A DNA stretch of 44,496 bases from PWHG01 sp964406935 (lineage in GTDB: Bacteria; Patescibacteriota; Patescibacteriia; Patescibacteriales; UBA12465). The translations under genes were made by a program, and so were the position numbers. Every line of letters starts with the position of its first letter. The stretch's first letter is position 1. Location: positions 1 through 44,496 of the forward strand of contig CAYOTM010000005.1 in the NCBI GenBank assembly GCA_964406935.1, read 5' to 3'. Below the pieces are notes generated by a model. It saw only the letters and a program-made list of their open reading frames with translations. It did no database searches and had not been told where the DNA came from. Positions 22,037 through 30,098 of this stretch are shown here, in pieces.

Positions 22037-22930
22037 ATGAAATTCATTCTTGGAAAAAAATTAGCCATGACTCAGTTATGGGTAGACGATAAAGCAATTT
22101 CCGTTACCCCAGTTTTAGCTGGGCCTTGTGTCGTTAGCCAGGTAAAAACTGTTGCTACTGACGGTTATGAGGCGATTCAAGTTGCTTTTGGAAGCCGTAA
22201 GGTAAAAAATATTAAAAAACCTCAACAAGGTCATTTTAAATTAGCCAATATTAACCCCATGCATGTGCGTGAGCATCGCCTTAGTCCCTTGCCTGAGGTT
22301 CAAGTCGGCCAACAAATTAGCCTTGAGTCTTTTGTCGAAAATGAATTAGTGGATGTCACTGGCGTCAGTAAAGGACGAGGTTTCCAAGGAGTCGTTAAAC
22401 GTCATCATTTTGCTGGCGGTCGTAAAACTCATGGTAATAAAGATCAGTTACGCATGCCTGGTTCAATTGGTCCCAAAGGGCCAGCTCGAGTGTTTAAAGG
22501 CACGAGAATGGGTGGTCGGATGGGTGGTGAGCGCGTGACTGTTAAAAATTTAAATATTGTTAAAATTGATTTAGACAATAATTTATTATTTATTCAAGGG
22601 GGTGTGCCTGGCGCGATTAACTCTTTATTAATGATTAAAACTCCAGGCGAATTAAAGTTTCAGGATTTTGTTAGTCAAGAAGTTAAAATAACTGAAGAAG
22701 TGGTTGTTACTACTAATCAAGAGGCAGTTGATAATTCACAATCAGCCGACATTACTGAAGATAAAGAAGTAAAGATGGAGGCTAATTCTGAGAAAATTAC
22801 TGAGGAATCAACTGAGCCAATTGAAGAAATTAAGCCAATCGAGCCAACCGAGCCAACCGAGTCAACCGAAACAGCTGATAGTCAGCCAACAACCGAAGAA
22901 GTTTCGGACGAGAAAAATTCAACCGTTTAA
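22037..22930 (+). CDS. rplC: 50S ribosomal protein L3 with acidic C-terminal tail
   Basis: L3 is an early assembly protein near the peptidyl transferase centre. I start it at the ATG at 22037 (MKFILGKKLAMTQLWVDD); a TTG at 22007 lies inside the terminator-like hairpin and is not credible. The core has DVTGVSKGRGFQGVVKRHHF and KTHGNKDQLRMPGSIGP, then FKGTRMGGRMGGERVTVKNL. The core ends near residue 206; the remaining 90 or so residues are rich in E, T, P and S with short repeats (EPTEPTEST). The total is 297 residues against 209 in E. coli. This tail is acidic, unlike most ribosomal protein extensions. rplD follows by 29 bases. Confidence 0.95.
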   Translation: MKFILGKKLAMTQLWVDDKAISVTPVLAGPCVVSQVKTVATDGYEAIQVAFGSRKVKNIKKPQQGHFKLANINPMHVREHRLSPLPEVQVGQQISLESFVENELVDVTGVSKGRGFQGVVKRHHFAGGRKTHGNKDQLRMPGSIGPKGPARVFKGTRMGGRMGGERVTVKNLNIVKIDLDNNLLFIQGGVPGAINSLLMIKTPGELKFQDFVSQEVKITEEVVVTTNQEAVDNSQSADITEDKEVKMEANSEKITEESTEPIEEIKPIEPTEPTESTETADSQPTTEEVSDEKNSTV

Positions 22931-22959
22931 TATTTGCGATAATTTTTAGAAATTTTTAT

Positions 22960-23610
22960 ATGTCAATCAAGATAACTGTTTACGATCAACAAGCGCAAGC
23001 TGTCAAAGACCGAGAATTAGCGGTTAATATTTTTGGTTTAACTCCTAATTTTCCTTTAATTCACCAAGCCTTAACTGCCCAAGTCAACAATCAACGTCAA
23101 GTTTTAGCCCACACTAAAGGAAGAAGTGAAGTTCGGGGTGGTGGTCGCAAGCCTTGGAAGCAAAAAGGCACTGGTCGGGCTCGTGCTGGTTCTAGCCGTT
23201 CGCCCTTATGGATTGGCGGTGGCGTTACTTTTGGGCCAACTAAAGATCGAAATTTTAAACAAAAAATTAATAAGAAAATGAAGCAGAAGGCTTTATTAAT
23301 GGTGTTAGCGGATAAATACAAGCAAACTGCCTTAGTGGTCATTGATCAGTTAGCGGTTAATGAATTTAAAACCAAACAAGTAAAAAATATTTTAGAATCT
23401 TTAGAAAAAAATGTTTTAAAAACTGAACGTCGTAGTATTTTAATTGTTGATGATAATAAGAATGAAAAATTAAAATATTCTGGTCGTAATTTAGTCGGCG
23501 TTAGTTTAATTAATTTAGAAAATCTTAATTTGGTTGATCTCTTAAAATACCGCTACTTATTATTAACTGAAAGCGCTCTTAACATTTTAGAGAAGCGTTA
23601 CACTGCTTAA
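22960..23610 (+). CDS. rplD: 50S ribosomal protein L4
   Basis: L4 lines the exit tunnel; in E. coli it also represses the S10 operon by acting on its leader. The 216-residue product has HTKGRSEVRGGGRKPWKQKG, then TGRARAGSSRSPLWIGGGVTFG, the hallmark extended loop of L4. The C-terminal part YRYLLLTESALNILEKRY is typical. Since the E. coli protein controls transcription attenuation in the S10 leader, L4 is an obvious candidate to act on the attenuator-like structure before rplC, but that is inference. Length is normal. Confidence 0.97.
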   Translation: MSIKITVYDQQAQAVKDRELAVNIFGLTPNFPLIHQALTAQVNNQRQVLAHTKGRSEVRGGGRKPWKQKGTGRARAGSSRSPLWIGGGVTFGPTKDRNFKQKINKKMKQKALLMVLADKYKQTALVVIDQLAVNEFKTKQVKNILESLEKNVLKTERRSILIVDDNKNEKLKYSGRNLVGVSLINLENLNLVDLLKYRYLLLTESALNILEKRYTA

Positions 23611-23633
23611 ATTTATTAATTCTGAATTATTAT

Positions 23634-24101
23634 ATGCCTTTATTTAGAAAAAAAAGTAGTCAAACAACTGATGATGCTGCCAAAGAAACTCCTAAAACTT
23701 CTGAGCAAGTAGTTGCCAGCAAAAAATCAGCCTCAGACGCGCCTAGCATGAAGCAGTTGTATGCTGAGGAAAATTTAAAAAAAGAAGTTACAACTAAAAA
23801 TAAAGATAGTCGCTATACCCAGTCTCATCGGATTTTAGTTAAACCTTTAATTACTGAAAAGGCGACTCAACTTGGTGCTTTAAATAAATATGCTTTTGTA
23901 GTGTCTAGTGCTAGCAATAAATTAGAAGTTGCTAAGGCTATTTGGACAGTTTATGGAGTTAAGCCGGTGCAAATTAATATTATTAAAATGAAAGGTAAGG
24001 CTGTATCTCGGGGTCGGATTAGTGGTCGTCGTAAAGACTGGAAAAAAGCGATTATCACCCTTAAAGCTGGTGAACAAATTAAAATTTACGAAGGTGTCTA
24101 A
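23634..24101 (+). CDS. rplW: 50S ribosomal protein L23 with N-terminal extension
   Basis: L23 surrounds the exit tunnel mouth and binds trigger factor and SRP. The core starts near residue 63 with HRILVKPLITEKATQLGALN, has YAFVVSSASNKLEVAKAIW and ends with KAIITLKAGEQIKIYEGV. The first 60 residues are polar and mixed in charge (many K, T, S, D, E), with no known domain. The total length is 155 against about 100 in E. coli. The extension sits at the exit tunnel region if the core folds normally. It lies between rplD and rplB as usual. Confidence 0.95.
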   Translation: MPLFRKKSSQTTDDAAKETPKTSEQVVASKKSASDAPSMKQLYAEENLKKEVTTKNKDSRYTQSHRILVKPLITEKATQLGALNKYAFVVSSASNKLEVAKAIWTVYGVKPVQINIIKMKGKAVSRGRISGRRKDWKKAIITLKAGEQIKIYEGV

Positions 24102-24127
24102 TTGTTTAACTAACTGAATTTTTATAT

Positions 24128-24967
24128 ATGGGAATTAAAAAAGTACAACCTAATACCCCTGGCAGACGTCACGCGACTTTTGATGATTTTGCCGACATTA
24201 CTAGCAAAAAACCGGTTAAGAGTTTAATTAAAATTAAGAAAAGAACTGGCGGTCGCAACTCTCAAGGAAAGATTACTGTTCGTCATCGAGGCGGCGGCGC
24301 CAAACAATATATTCGTTTGGTTGATTTTAAACGAGATAAATTTGATGTCCCCGCAAAAGTGGCGACAATTGAATATGATCCTAATCGAGGTGCCCGGATT
24401 GCTTTATTAAATTATGTTGATGGCACTAAACGTTATATTATTGCCCCGGTTAATTTACAAATTGGAGAAACAATTTTAAGCTCGAAGAAAGCGATTGAAA
24501 TTAAAACTGGTAATGCCATGCCAGTGGAGTTTATTCCGGCTGGAGTAGCGATTTGTGCTTTAGAATTAAGTCCTGGTCAAGGTGCTTTAGTAGCTCGCGG
24601 AGCTGGTAACTCAGCTTATGTGATGGGCATTGAAGGTAAATATGCTCAGGTTAAATTACCGAGCGGTGAAATTCGGAAAATAAAAAAAGAATGTTTATGT
24701 ACGATTGGCCAAGCCAGTAATCCTGATAAACAGCATATTTCTTTAGGTAAAGCTGGTCGCAGTCGCCATTTAGGGAGAAGACCAACGGTTCGCGGTACTG
24801 CCATGAATCCAGTTGATCACCCTCATGGTGGCGGTGAAGGCAAACAACCAATTGGTTTAAAACATCCAAAGACCAAATGGGGTAAGCATGTTTTAGGGGT
24901 AAAAACTCGTCGTCGCCGTCCGTCTGATAAATTAATTATCAAACGTCGCGGTAAAAAACGAAAATAA
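24128..24967 (+). CDS. rplB: 50S ribosomal protein L2
   Basis: L2 is a highly conserved protein next to the peptidyl transferase centre. The 279-residue product has KKRTGGRNSQGKITVRHRGG, the KRYIIAP segment and the C-terminal GTAMNPVDHPHGGGEGK motif that contains the invariant histidine region. Length is normal and no extension is seen. It follows rplW by 26 bases and precedes rpsS by 16 bases. Confidence 0.98.
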   Translation: MGIKKVQPNTPGRRHATFDDFADITSKKPVKSLIKIKKRTGGRNSQGKITVRHRGGGAKQYIRLVDFKRDKFDVPAKVATIEYDPNRGARIALLNYVDGTKRYIIAPVNLQIGETILSSKKAIEIKTGNAMPVEFIPAGVAICALELSPGQGALVARGAGNSAYVMGIEGKYAQVKLPSGEIRKIKKECLCTIGQASNPDKQHISLGKAGRSRHLGRRPTVRGTAMNPVDHPHGGGEGKQPIGLKHPKTKWGKHVLGVKTRRRRPSDKLIIKRRGKKRK

Positions 24968-24983
24968 TTATTAATTTTTACTT

Positions 24984-25271
24984 ATGTCACGTAGTTTAAA
25001 AAAAGGACCTTACGTTAATCCTAGAATTTTAAAAAAAATTCAAGCTTTAAAGCCTAATGACAAAACTGTTATTAAGGTTTGGGATCGCGCTTGTACGATT
25101 ACTCCAGAAATGGTTGGTTTTACGATTGGTGTTCATAATGGCAAACAGCACCTACCAGTTTATGTTGTTGAAAATATGGTTGGTCATCGTTTAGGCGAAT
25201 TTTCCCCCACCAGAAAATTTAATTCTCATGGTGGTAAAATGGCTAAAACGCAAGCTAAAGGATCTAAATAA
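24984..25271 (+). CDS. rpsS: 30S ribosomal protein S19
   Basis: S19 lies in the 30S head and forms a complex with S13. The 95-residue product begins MSRSLKKGPYVNPRILKKIQ and has TITPEMVGFTIGVHNGKQHL and GHRLGEFSPTRKF, all family signatures. Length is normal. It stands between rplB and rplV, in the universal S10 operon order. Confidence 0.98.
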   Translation: MSRSLKKGPYVNPRILKKIQALKPNDKTVIKVWDRACTITPEMVGFTIGVHNGKQHLPVYVVENMVGHRLGEFSPTRKFNSHGGKMAKTQAKGSK

Positions 25272-25304
25272 TTATTTGTTAAACCGTTTTAAAGATTAAA
25301 TACT

Positions 25305-25844
25305 ATGGAAATTCAAGCTAGTGTTAAAAATTTAAGAATGTCCCCCCGCAAAGTGCGGTTGGTGGTTGATGTTGTTCGTAAATTGCCAATTGAGCAAGCT
25401 CTAGAGCAATTACGTTTTATTAATAAACAGGCGGCTGGTCCAGTAGCTAAACTTTTGAAAACTGCTTTAGCTGATGCTGAACATAACTTTAATTTAGACC
25501 GAAAGAATTTAATGATTAAAGAAATTAAAGTAGATGAAGGTTTAACTTTGAAGCGTTGGATGCCTAAGGCCCATGGTCGGGCAACTAAAATTCGCAAACG
25601 AGCTTGTCATATTAAATTAATTTTAGCTGAAATTATAGCTAGTGGTAAAAAGGAGGCCCGTAAAGTTAAAGCTGAAGATCCTGTTAAATTAGAACAAGTA
25701 GTAGCTGAGGCGGAAAAGGCGACTAAGGGTAAAACTAGCAACAAAAAAACCGAATCTTCCAGTGGCGACAAAGAAAACAAGCCAAGTTCTAAGGTTCCCG
25801 GCAAAGGGTTTGCTGGAAAAATGTTTCAACGTAAAAGCGGTTAA
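25305..25844 (+). CDS. rplV: 50S ribosomal protein L22 with charged C-terminal extension
   Basis: L22 lines the exit tunnel and contacts all 23S rRNA domains. The core covers about residues 1-112, with NLRMSPRKVRLVVDVVRKLP and the beta-hairpin region LKRWMPKAHGRATKIRKRAC, which carries the tunnel loop (macrolide-related site). About 65 further residues follow, rich in K, E, S and A (KGKTSNKKTESSSGDKENKP), ending in GKMFQRKSG. E. coli L22 has 110 residues. The extension begins where the normal protein ends on the ribosome surface. rpsC follows by 33 bases. Confidence 0.95.
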   Translation: MEIQASVKNLRMSPRKVRLVVDVVRKLPIEQALEQLRFINKQAAGPVAKLLKTALADAEHNFNLDRKNLMIKEIKVDEGLTLKRWMPKAHGRATKIRKRACHIKLILAEIIASGKKEARKVKAEDPVKLEQVVAEAEKATKGKTSNKKTESSSGDKENKPSSKVPGKGFAGKMFQRKSG

Positions 25845-25877
25845 TCATTTTAGATTTTATTAATTTTCCAAAATACT

Positions 25878-26573
25878 ATGGGTAAAAAAGTTAATCCAAA
25901 AATAATGCGCATCGGGGTCATCAAAACTTGGCCGTCGATTTGGTTTGAGGAAGGGAAGAGTTATATTAAAAACATTCAACAAGATATTGCTATCCGCAAA
26001 TTTTTAATTAAAGAAATGAAAGAAGCGGGGATTGATAAGGTAGAAATTACGCGCAGTTTAAATAAAATTATTATTGATATTCACACCGGTCGGCCTGGTT
26101 TATTAATCGGTCGTGGCGGTGGCGGTGTAGAAGATTTAAAAAATAAATTGCATCGTAAATTTTTAAAGAATTTTCGACCAGGGGAGATCAATTTAAATAT
26201 TAAAGAAGTTAGTCGGCCTCATCTTAGTGCTCAAATTTTAGTGCAATCAATGATCCTTGATTTAGAAAAAAGAGTTGCTTTTCGTCGAGTAATGAAGCAA
26301 ACGATTGCTCGGGCCGAAAGAGCAGGCGCTTTGGGAGTGAAGACGATGGTGGCCGGTCGCTTAAATGGCGCCGAAATTGCTCGGAGTGAAAAACTTGTTT
26401 CCGGCAAAGTTCCCCTACAAACCATTAGAGCGGATGTTGATTATGCTCGCGGTAGTGCCCATACTAGCTATGGCACAATTGGTGTTAAGGTTTGGGTTTA
26501 TAAAGGGGAAATATTTGCTAAAGGAGAAGAGGATGCTAAGGGCGAGATTTTAGATAAACCATTAGTTAAATAA
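25878..26573 (+). CDS. rpsC: 30S ribosomal protein S3
   Basis: S3 guards the mRNA entry channel and has helicase activity there together with S4 and S5. The 231-residue product has an N-terminal MGKKVNPKIMRIGVIKTWPS, a KH domain with GRPGLLIGRGGGGVEDLKNK (about residues 74-93), and the C-terminal domain with RAERAGALGVKTMVAGRLNG and GTIGVKVWVYKGE. Length is normal. A short acidic/basic tail ends the protein. rplP follows by 15 bases. Confidence 0.98.
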   Translation: MGKKVNPKIMRIGVIKTWPSIWFEEGKSYIKNIQQDIAIRKFLIKEMKEAGIDKVEITRSLNKIIIDIHTGRPGLLIGRGGGGVEDLKNKLHRKFLKNFRPGEINLNIKEVSRPHLSAQILVQSMILDLEKRVAFRRVMKQTIARAERAGALGVKTMVAGRLNGAEIARSEKLVSGKVPLQTIRADVDYARGSAHTSYGTIGVKVWVYKGEIFAKGEEDAKGEILDKPLVK

Positions 26574-26588
26574 AGTAAGCAAGTCTAT

Positions 26589-26993
26589 ATGTTAATGCCT
26601 AAAAAAACTAAATATCGAAAAGATCACAAGCGTCGTCGTGGCGGTAAAGCTACTCGAACTTTAACTATCAGTTTTGGTAGTTATGGCTTAAAAGCGATGA
26701 CTGAGCATTGGGTTACTTCTCGACAAATTGAATCAGCTAGACGAGTAGTGTCTAAATATATTAAGAAAAATGGGAAGCTGTGGATTAGAATTTTCCCTGA
26801 TAAACCAGTGACTAATCATGGCGGAGAAATGCCTATGGGTAAAGGTAAGGGAGCAGTTGATTATTATGTGGCGATTGTTAAACCTGGGACCGTCATGTTT
26901 GAAGTTGAAGGTTTAGACGAGGCGACAGCCAAACAAGCCCTAGAATTGGCTGGCCACAAATTACCTTTAAAGAGTAAATTTATCAGCAAGTAA
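26589..26993 (+). CDS. rplP: 50S ribosomal protein L16
   Basis: L16 helps to organise the A-site tRNA pocket. The product has 134 residues and begins MLMPKKTKYRKDHKRRRGG; the ATG at 26589 (MLMP) matches the common family N terminus better than the internal ATG at 26595. Core segments FGSYGLKAMTEHWVTSRQIE, then WIRIFPDKPVTNHGGEMPMG and KGKGAVDYYVAIVKPGTVMFE, are conserved. It lies between rpsC and rpmC as usual. Confidence 0.97.
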   Translation: MLMPKKTKYRKDHKRRRGGKATRTLTISFGSYGLKAMTEHWVTSRQIESARRVVSKYIKKNGKLWIRIFPDKPVTNHGGEMPMGKGKGAVDYYVAIVKPGTVMFEVEGLDEATAKQALELAGHKLPLKSKFISK

Positions 26994-27002
26994 TTTAAAT
27001 AT

Positions 27003-27197
27003 ATGAAGATGAAAGAAATACGCGAAAAAAATTTAACTGAATTACAAGACATTTTACGAGTTAAACAAGAAAAATTGCGAGAATTAAGATTTAAGGATTC
27101 TAATAAACAGTTAAAAAATATTCGAGAAATAAGAGCAACCCGCGCAGAGATTGCTCGTCTCCTAACAGCCATTAGTCAATTAACTAATAAGGTTTAA
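27003..27197 (+). CDS. rpmC: 50S ribosomal protein L29
   Basis: L29 is a small helical protein next to L23 at the exit tunnel. The 64-residue product is two helices: MKMKEIREKNLTELQDILRV, then LRELRFKDSNKQLKNIREI, with the typical RATRAEIARLLTAI end. Position between rplP and rpsQ confirms it. Length is normal. An in-frame ATG two codons later (27009) is an alternative start. Confidence 0.94.
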   Translation: MKMKEIREKNLTELQDILRVKQEKLRELRFKDSNKQLKNIREIRATRAEIARLLTAISQLTNKV

Positions 27198-27207
27198 TTT
27201 TATTTAT

Positions 27208-27486
27208 ATGTCCGCTATTAAAGACGCTCAACAATCAGTAAGCACTACTAAAGAAATTATTCGGAAGAAATTTTCCGGAGTAGTGGTTAGCGATAAAAAC
27301 GATAAAACAATTATTGTTCGTGTAGATACGGTAAAAGTTCACCCCAAATATCATAAAAGATATACCGTTAGTCGTCGTTATAAAGTTCATGATCCTAAAA
27401 ATACTTATAAAATTGATGATCAGGTAGTGTTTGTGGAATGTCGACCTTTAAGCAAAGATAAAAGATGGCGTGTTTTTACCGCCTAG
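27208..27486 (+). CDS. rpsQ: 30S ribosomal protein S17
   Basis: S17 is an OB-fold protein that binds 16S rRNA helices 7 and 11. The 92-residue product has FSGVVVSDKNDKTIIVRVDT, HPKYHKRYTVSRRYKVHDPK and the C-terminal VECRPLSKDKRWRV, all typical. About 18 extra polar residues come before the core. It follows rpmC by 10 bases and is followed by a 46-base gap with a small TAG-CCA/TGG-CTA hairpin before rplN. Confidence 0.96.
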   Translation: MSAIKDAQQSVSTTKEIIRKKFSGVVVSDKNDKTIIVRVDTVKVHPKYHKRYTVSRRYKVHDPKNTYKIDDQVVFVECRPLSKDKRWRVFTA

Positions 27487-27532
27487 TTTAATTAATCGAT
27501 TAGCCATTTATTTGGTCTAATTATTTATTTGT

Positions 27533-27907
27533 ATGATTCAAGTGCAAACTAAAATTAAAGTAGCTGATAATTCTGGCGCTAAAGTTGTTCAATGTATTCG
27601 CGTTCTTGGTGGTTATCGAAAGCGTTATGCCCGGATTGGTGACATTATTACCGCGGCAGTTAAACAAGCTGCTCCGCATGCTGCTATTAAAAAAGGCGAT
27701 GTTGTTAAGGCGGTGGTAGTTAGAACTAAAAAAGAAATTAGACGACCTGATGGTACCTATTTACGATTTAACGATAATGCCTGCGTGGTAATTGTTGATA
27801 AAGACAAAAAAGATCCTAAGGGAACCAGAATTTTTGGTCCAGTTGCTCGGGAAGTGAGACGAGCTGGTTTTGTTAAAATTGCCTCCTTAGCTCCCGAGGT
27901 TCTCTAA
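27533..27907 (+). CDS. rplN: 50S ribosomal protein L14
   Basis: L14 forms bridge B8 with the small subunit and is the target of the silencing factor RsfS. The 124-residue product begins MIQVQTKIKVADNSGAKVVQ and has VRTKKEIRRPDGTYLRFNDN and the RIFGPVAREVRRAGFVKIAS end. Length is normal. rplX follows after 22 bases in the spc order. Confidence 0.98.
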   Translation: MIQVQTKIKVADNSGAKVVQCIRVLGGYRKRYARIGDIITAAVKQAAPHAAIKKGDVVKAVVVRTKKEIRRPDGTYLRFNDNACVVIVDKDKKDPKGTRIFGPVAREVRRAGFVKIASLAPEVL

Positions 27908-27929
27908 ATTATTTTAATATTTTCCTTGT

Positions 27930-28253
27930 ATGAAAATAAAGAAAAATGACAAAGTACAAATTTTAAGCGGTAAGGATAGCGGGAAAACTGGTAAAGTTTT
28001 ACAAGTTCTTCCAAAATCTGGTCGTTTGAGCGTGGAAGGTTTAAATATTTTAATTAAGCATTTACGTCCTCGTCGCGAAGGAGAAAAGGGACAACGAGTA
28101 GAATTTCCTTCCTTCATTCAAGCTTCCAAGGTAGCCCTTATTTGTCCAGAATGTGGTCGTCAAACTAGAGTTGCTTATCGTTTAATTAAAAAAGAAGATC
28201 AAGCTGAAAAAAAATATCGTGCCTGTAAAAAATGTCAGGCCGCCTTTGATTAA
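27930..28253 (+). CDS. rplX: 50S ribosomal protein L24 with cysteine pairs
   Basis: L24 starts 50S assembly. The 107-residue product begins with a KOW motif (KIKKNDKVQILSGKDSGKTG) and has NILIKHLRPRREGEKGQRVE. Its C-terminal third has two cysteine pairs, CPECG near residue 74 and CKKC near 99, which could bind zinc; many bacterial L24 proteins carry such a pair set but E. coli L24 does not. Length is normal. rplE follows after 11 bases. Confidence 0.96.
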   Translation: MKIKKNDKVQILSGKDSGKTGKVLQVLPKSGRLSVEGLNILIKHLRPRREGEKGQRVEFPSFIQASKVALICPECGRQTRVAYRLIKKEDQAEKKYRACKKCQAAFD

Positions 28254-28264
28254 TTATAAGTTAT

Positions 28265-28810
28265 ATGAGATTTAAAGAACGTTATCAAAAAGAAGTGATC
28301 CCCGCTCTTAAAGACCAATTCAATTATTCCAATAATTTTTTAGTACCTCGTTTACAAAAGGTGGTAATTAATGTTGGCTTTGGTGGCCGTTTTAAAGATA
28401 AAGATTTTGTTGCTCATATTGAAAAAATCTTAACCAGAATTGCCGGCCAAAAAGCTGTTTTAACCGTTGCCAAAAAATCAGTGTCAGCTTTTAAAATTAG
28501 AGAAGGTAATTTAATTGGTGCGGTGGTTACTTTACGGGGAAAAAGAATGGCTGATTTTATTGATAAATTAGTCGGCATCACTTTTCCTCGAGTTCGTGAT
28601 TTTCGAGGACTTGATCCCAAAGCAATTGATCGTACCGGTAATTTAACGATTGGTTTTAAAGAAAATGTTGCCTTTCCTGAAGTTAAAGCTGAAGATATTG
28701 ATAAAATATTTGGCCTGGAAGTTTGTTTACATTCCAGTGCTCAAAATAAAGAAGAAGGCCTTGCTTTATTTACTGCCCTAGGCTTTCCCTTTAAAAAAAC
28801 TAAAAAATAA
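28265..28810 (+). CDS. rplE: 50S ribosomal protein L5
   Basis: L5 binds 5S rRNA and contacts the small-subunit head. The 181-residue product begins MRFKERYQKEVIPALKDQFN and has VPRLQKVVINVGFG, the GNLIGAVVTLRGKRMADFID segment, FPRVRDFRGLDPKAIDRTGN and NLTIGFKENVAFPE. Length is normal. A well-formed hairpin lies in the gap after it, before rpsN. Confidence 0.98.
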   Translation: MRFKERYQKEVIPALKDQFNYSNNFLVPRLQKVVINVGFGGRFKDKDFVAHIEKILTRIAGQKAVLTVAKKSVSAFKIREGNLIGAVVTLRGKRMADFIDKLVGITFPRVRDFRGLDPKAIDRTGNLTIGFKENVAFPEVKAEDIDKIFGLEVCLHSSAQNKEEGLALFTALGFPFKKTKK

Positions 28811-28814
28811 ATTA

Positions 28815-28846
28815 GACGGCCACGGTTCTTGTTAATCGTGAGCGTC
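28815..28846 (+). promoter_or_regulatory. hairpin between rplE and rpsN
   Basis: GACG (28815-28818) pairs with CGTC (28843-28846), then a 2-by-2 internal loop (GC opposite AG), then CACGGTT (28821-28827) pairs with AATCGTG (28834-28840) with one G-U pair, around loop CTTGTT. In E. coli the S8 repressor site lies near the start of the L5 gene of the spc operon, so a ribosomal-protein binding site is plausible here but not shown. Confidence 0.45.
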
Positions 28847-28858
28847 AACCATATTATT

Positions 28859-29044
28859 ATGGCCAGAACTGCCCTTATTGTTAAAGCAAAAAAGAAACCT
28901 AAATTTTCGTCTCGCAAAATAAATCGTTGTTGGCGCTGTGGGCGCAACCATGGTTATATGCGTGACTTTGGTTTATGCCGTATTTGTTTTCGAGAATTGG
29001 CAGACAACGGTGATTTACCAGGTATTACTAAATCCAGTTGGTAA
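28859..29044 (+). CDS. rpsN: 30S ribosomal protein S14, zinc-binding type Z
   Basis: S14 completes assembly of the 30S head. I start it at the ATG at 28859 (MARTALIVKAKKKPKFSSRK), giving 61 residues, the standard length of the zinc form; a TTG at 28829 lies inside the hairpin and would add ten unlikely residues. Two CxxC pairs (CWRC and CRIC) bind zinc. GYMRDFGLCRICFRELA and the C-terminal LPGITKSSW are conserved. It lies between rplE and rpsH, as in the spc operon. Confidence 0.96.
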   Translation: MARTALIVKAKKKPKFSSRKINRCWRCGRNHGYMRDFGLCRICFRELADNGDLPGITKSSW

Positions 29045-29079
29045 ATTTGTCATTATCAATTATTTATTTACTTACTAAT

Positions 29080-29490
29080 ATGACCGATCCAATCGCAGAC
29101 ATGTTCACAAGAATTAGAAACGCTTCCGCCGTTGGCAAAGCGCACGTGCTTTTGCCAATGAGTAAGCTTAAATTAGCTATCGCTAAGATTTTAGAAGAAG
29201 AAAAGTGGATAGCTAAAGTGGAAGTAATTCCTGGGGGCTTAAAAACTCGCCGGGCAGGTTTTGATCAATTAAAAATTATTTTAAAATATCATAAAAATGG
29301 CCGTCCTTATGTTAATTCGATTAAACGGATTAGTAAGCCGGGAGTCCGTTATTATGTTAGCTATCAAGAGATTCCGGTGGTTTTAAATCATTTTGGGACA
29401 GTAGTTATTTCTACTTCTCGGGGTTTAATGACTGGGAAAACTGCCAAAAAACAGAGAATTGGCGGCGAACTGATTGGCGAAATTTATTAA
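29080..29490 (+). CDS. rpsH: 30S ribosomal protein S8
   Basis: S8 binds the central domain of 16S rRNA and in E. coli represses the spc operon. I start at the ATG at 29080 (MTDPIADMFTRIRNASAVGK), giving 136 residues; a longer frame from 29038 would overlap rpsN and add a non-conserved peptide. The C-terminal ISTSRGLMTGKTAKKQRIGG and GGELIGEIY are the family signature. Length is normal. Confidence 0.97.
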   Translation: MTDPIADMFTRIRNASAVGKAHVLLPMSKLKLAIAKILEEEKWIAKVEVIPGGLKTRRAGFDQLKIILKYHKNGRPYVNSIKRISKPGVRYYVSYQEIPVVLNHFGTVVISTSRGLMTGKTAKKQRIGGELIGEIY

Positions 29491-29541
29491 ATTATTAGTG
29501 GTTGGTACTTAAATACTTAGCTCCAATAATTTTCAAATATT

Positions 29542-30087
29542 ATGTCACGTTTAGGGAAATTACCAATTAATTTACCAGCCGGAGTGACGGCTGTCATGAA
29601 AAACGATTGTTTAGTCGTTAAGGGTCCTTTGGGTGAATTATCGCTCGTTATTGTTGAACCTGTAAAGTTAGAAATTGTTGATCAACAAATTAAAGTATCA
29701 GTTGACAACAATCATAAACAAGCTAAAGCTTTTTGGGGTTTATTTAAGTCCTTAATCAATAATATGGTTGAGGGCGTTCATGCTGGATTTAACAAAAAAT
29801 TAGAAATTAATGGCGTCGGCTATCGGGCGGCTCTTAGCGGCGAGACTTTAAAATTAAATTTAGGTTATTCTCATCCGATTGATTTTGTTTTGCCAAGTGG
29901 AGTTAAGGCGGTAGTGGAAGGTAACACAATTACTTTAAGCAGCATTGATAAAAAATTATTAGGTGATACTGCTTTTAAAATTAGAAATTTTCGGCCACCT
30001 GAACCTTATAAAGGTAAGGGGATAAAATATGCTGAGGAAGTAATTCGACGTAAAGCCGGAAAAACGGCGGCTAAAGGCGCTAAATAA
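29542..30087 (+). CDS. rplF: 50S ribosomal protein L6
   Basis: L6 lies close to the factor-binding site. The 181-residue product begins MSRLGKLPINLPAGVTAVMK and has the two tandem repeats of the fold; GVGYRAALSGETLKLNLGYS and the C-terminal PPEPYKGKGIKYAEEVIRRK are conserved. Length is normal. It precedes rplR by 11 bases. Confidence 0.98.
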   Translation: MSRLGKLPINLPAGVTAVMKNDCLVVKGPLGELSLVIVEPVKLEIVDQQIKVSVDNNHKQAKAFWGLFKSLINNMVEGVHAGFNKKLEINGVGYRAALSGETLKLNLGYSHPIDFVLPSGVKAVVEGNTITLSSIDKKLLGDTAFKIRNFRPPEPYKGKGIKYAEEVIRRKAGKTAAKGAK

Positions 30088-30098
30088 TATTTAATTAT

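Noticed and set aside
22841..22870. Short tandem repeats in rplC as a CRISPR or mobile element mark
   Set aside because: Units are 9 bases, in frame and coding (Glu-Pro-Thr); no spacers or ends. Treated as a protein repeat.
25313..25804. Minus-strand frames opposite rplV
   Set aside because: They lie opposite a well-conserved gene and its charged tail and have no recognisable features.
29038..29079. Extended N terminus of rpsH overlapping rpsN
   Set aside because: Would start inside the rpsN stop region; the conserved S8 N terminus begins at 29080.
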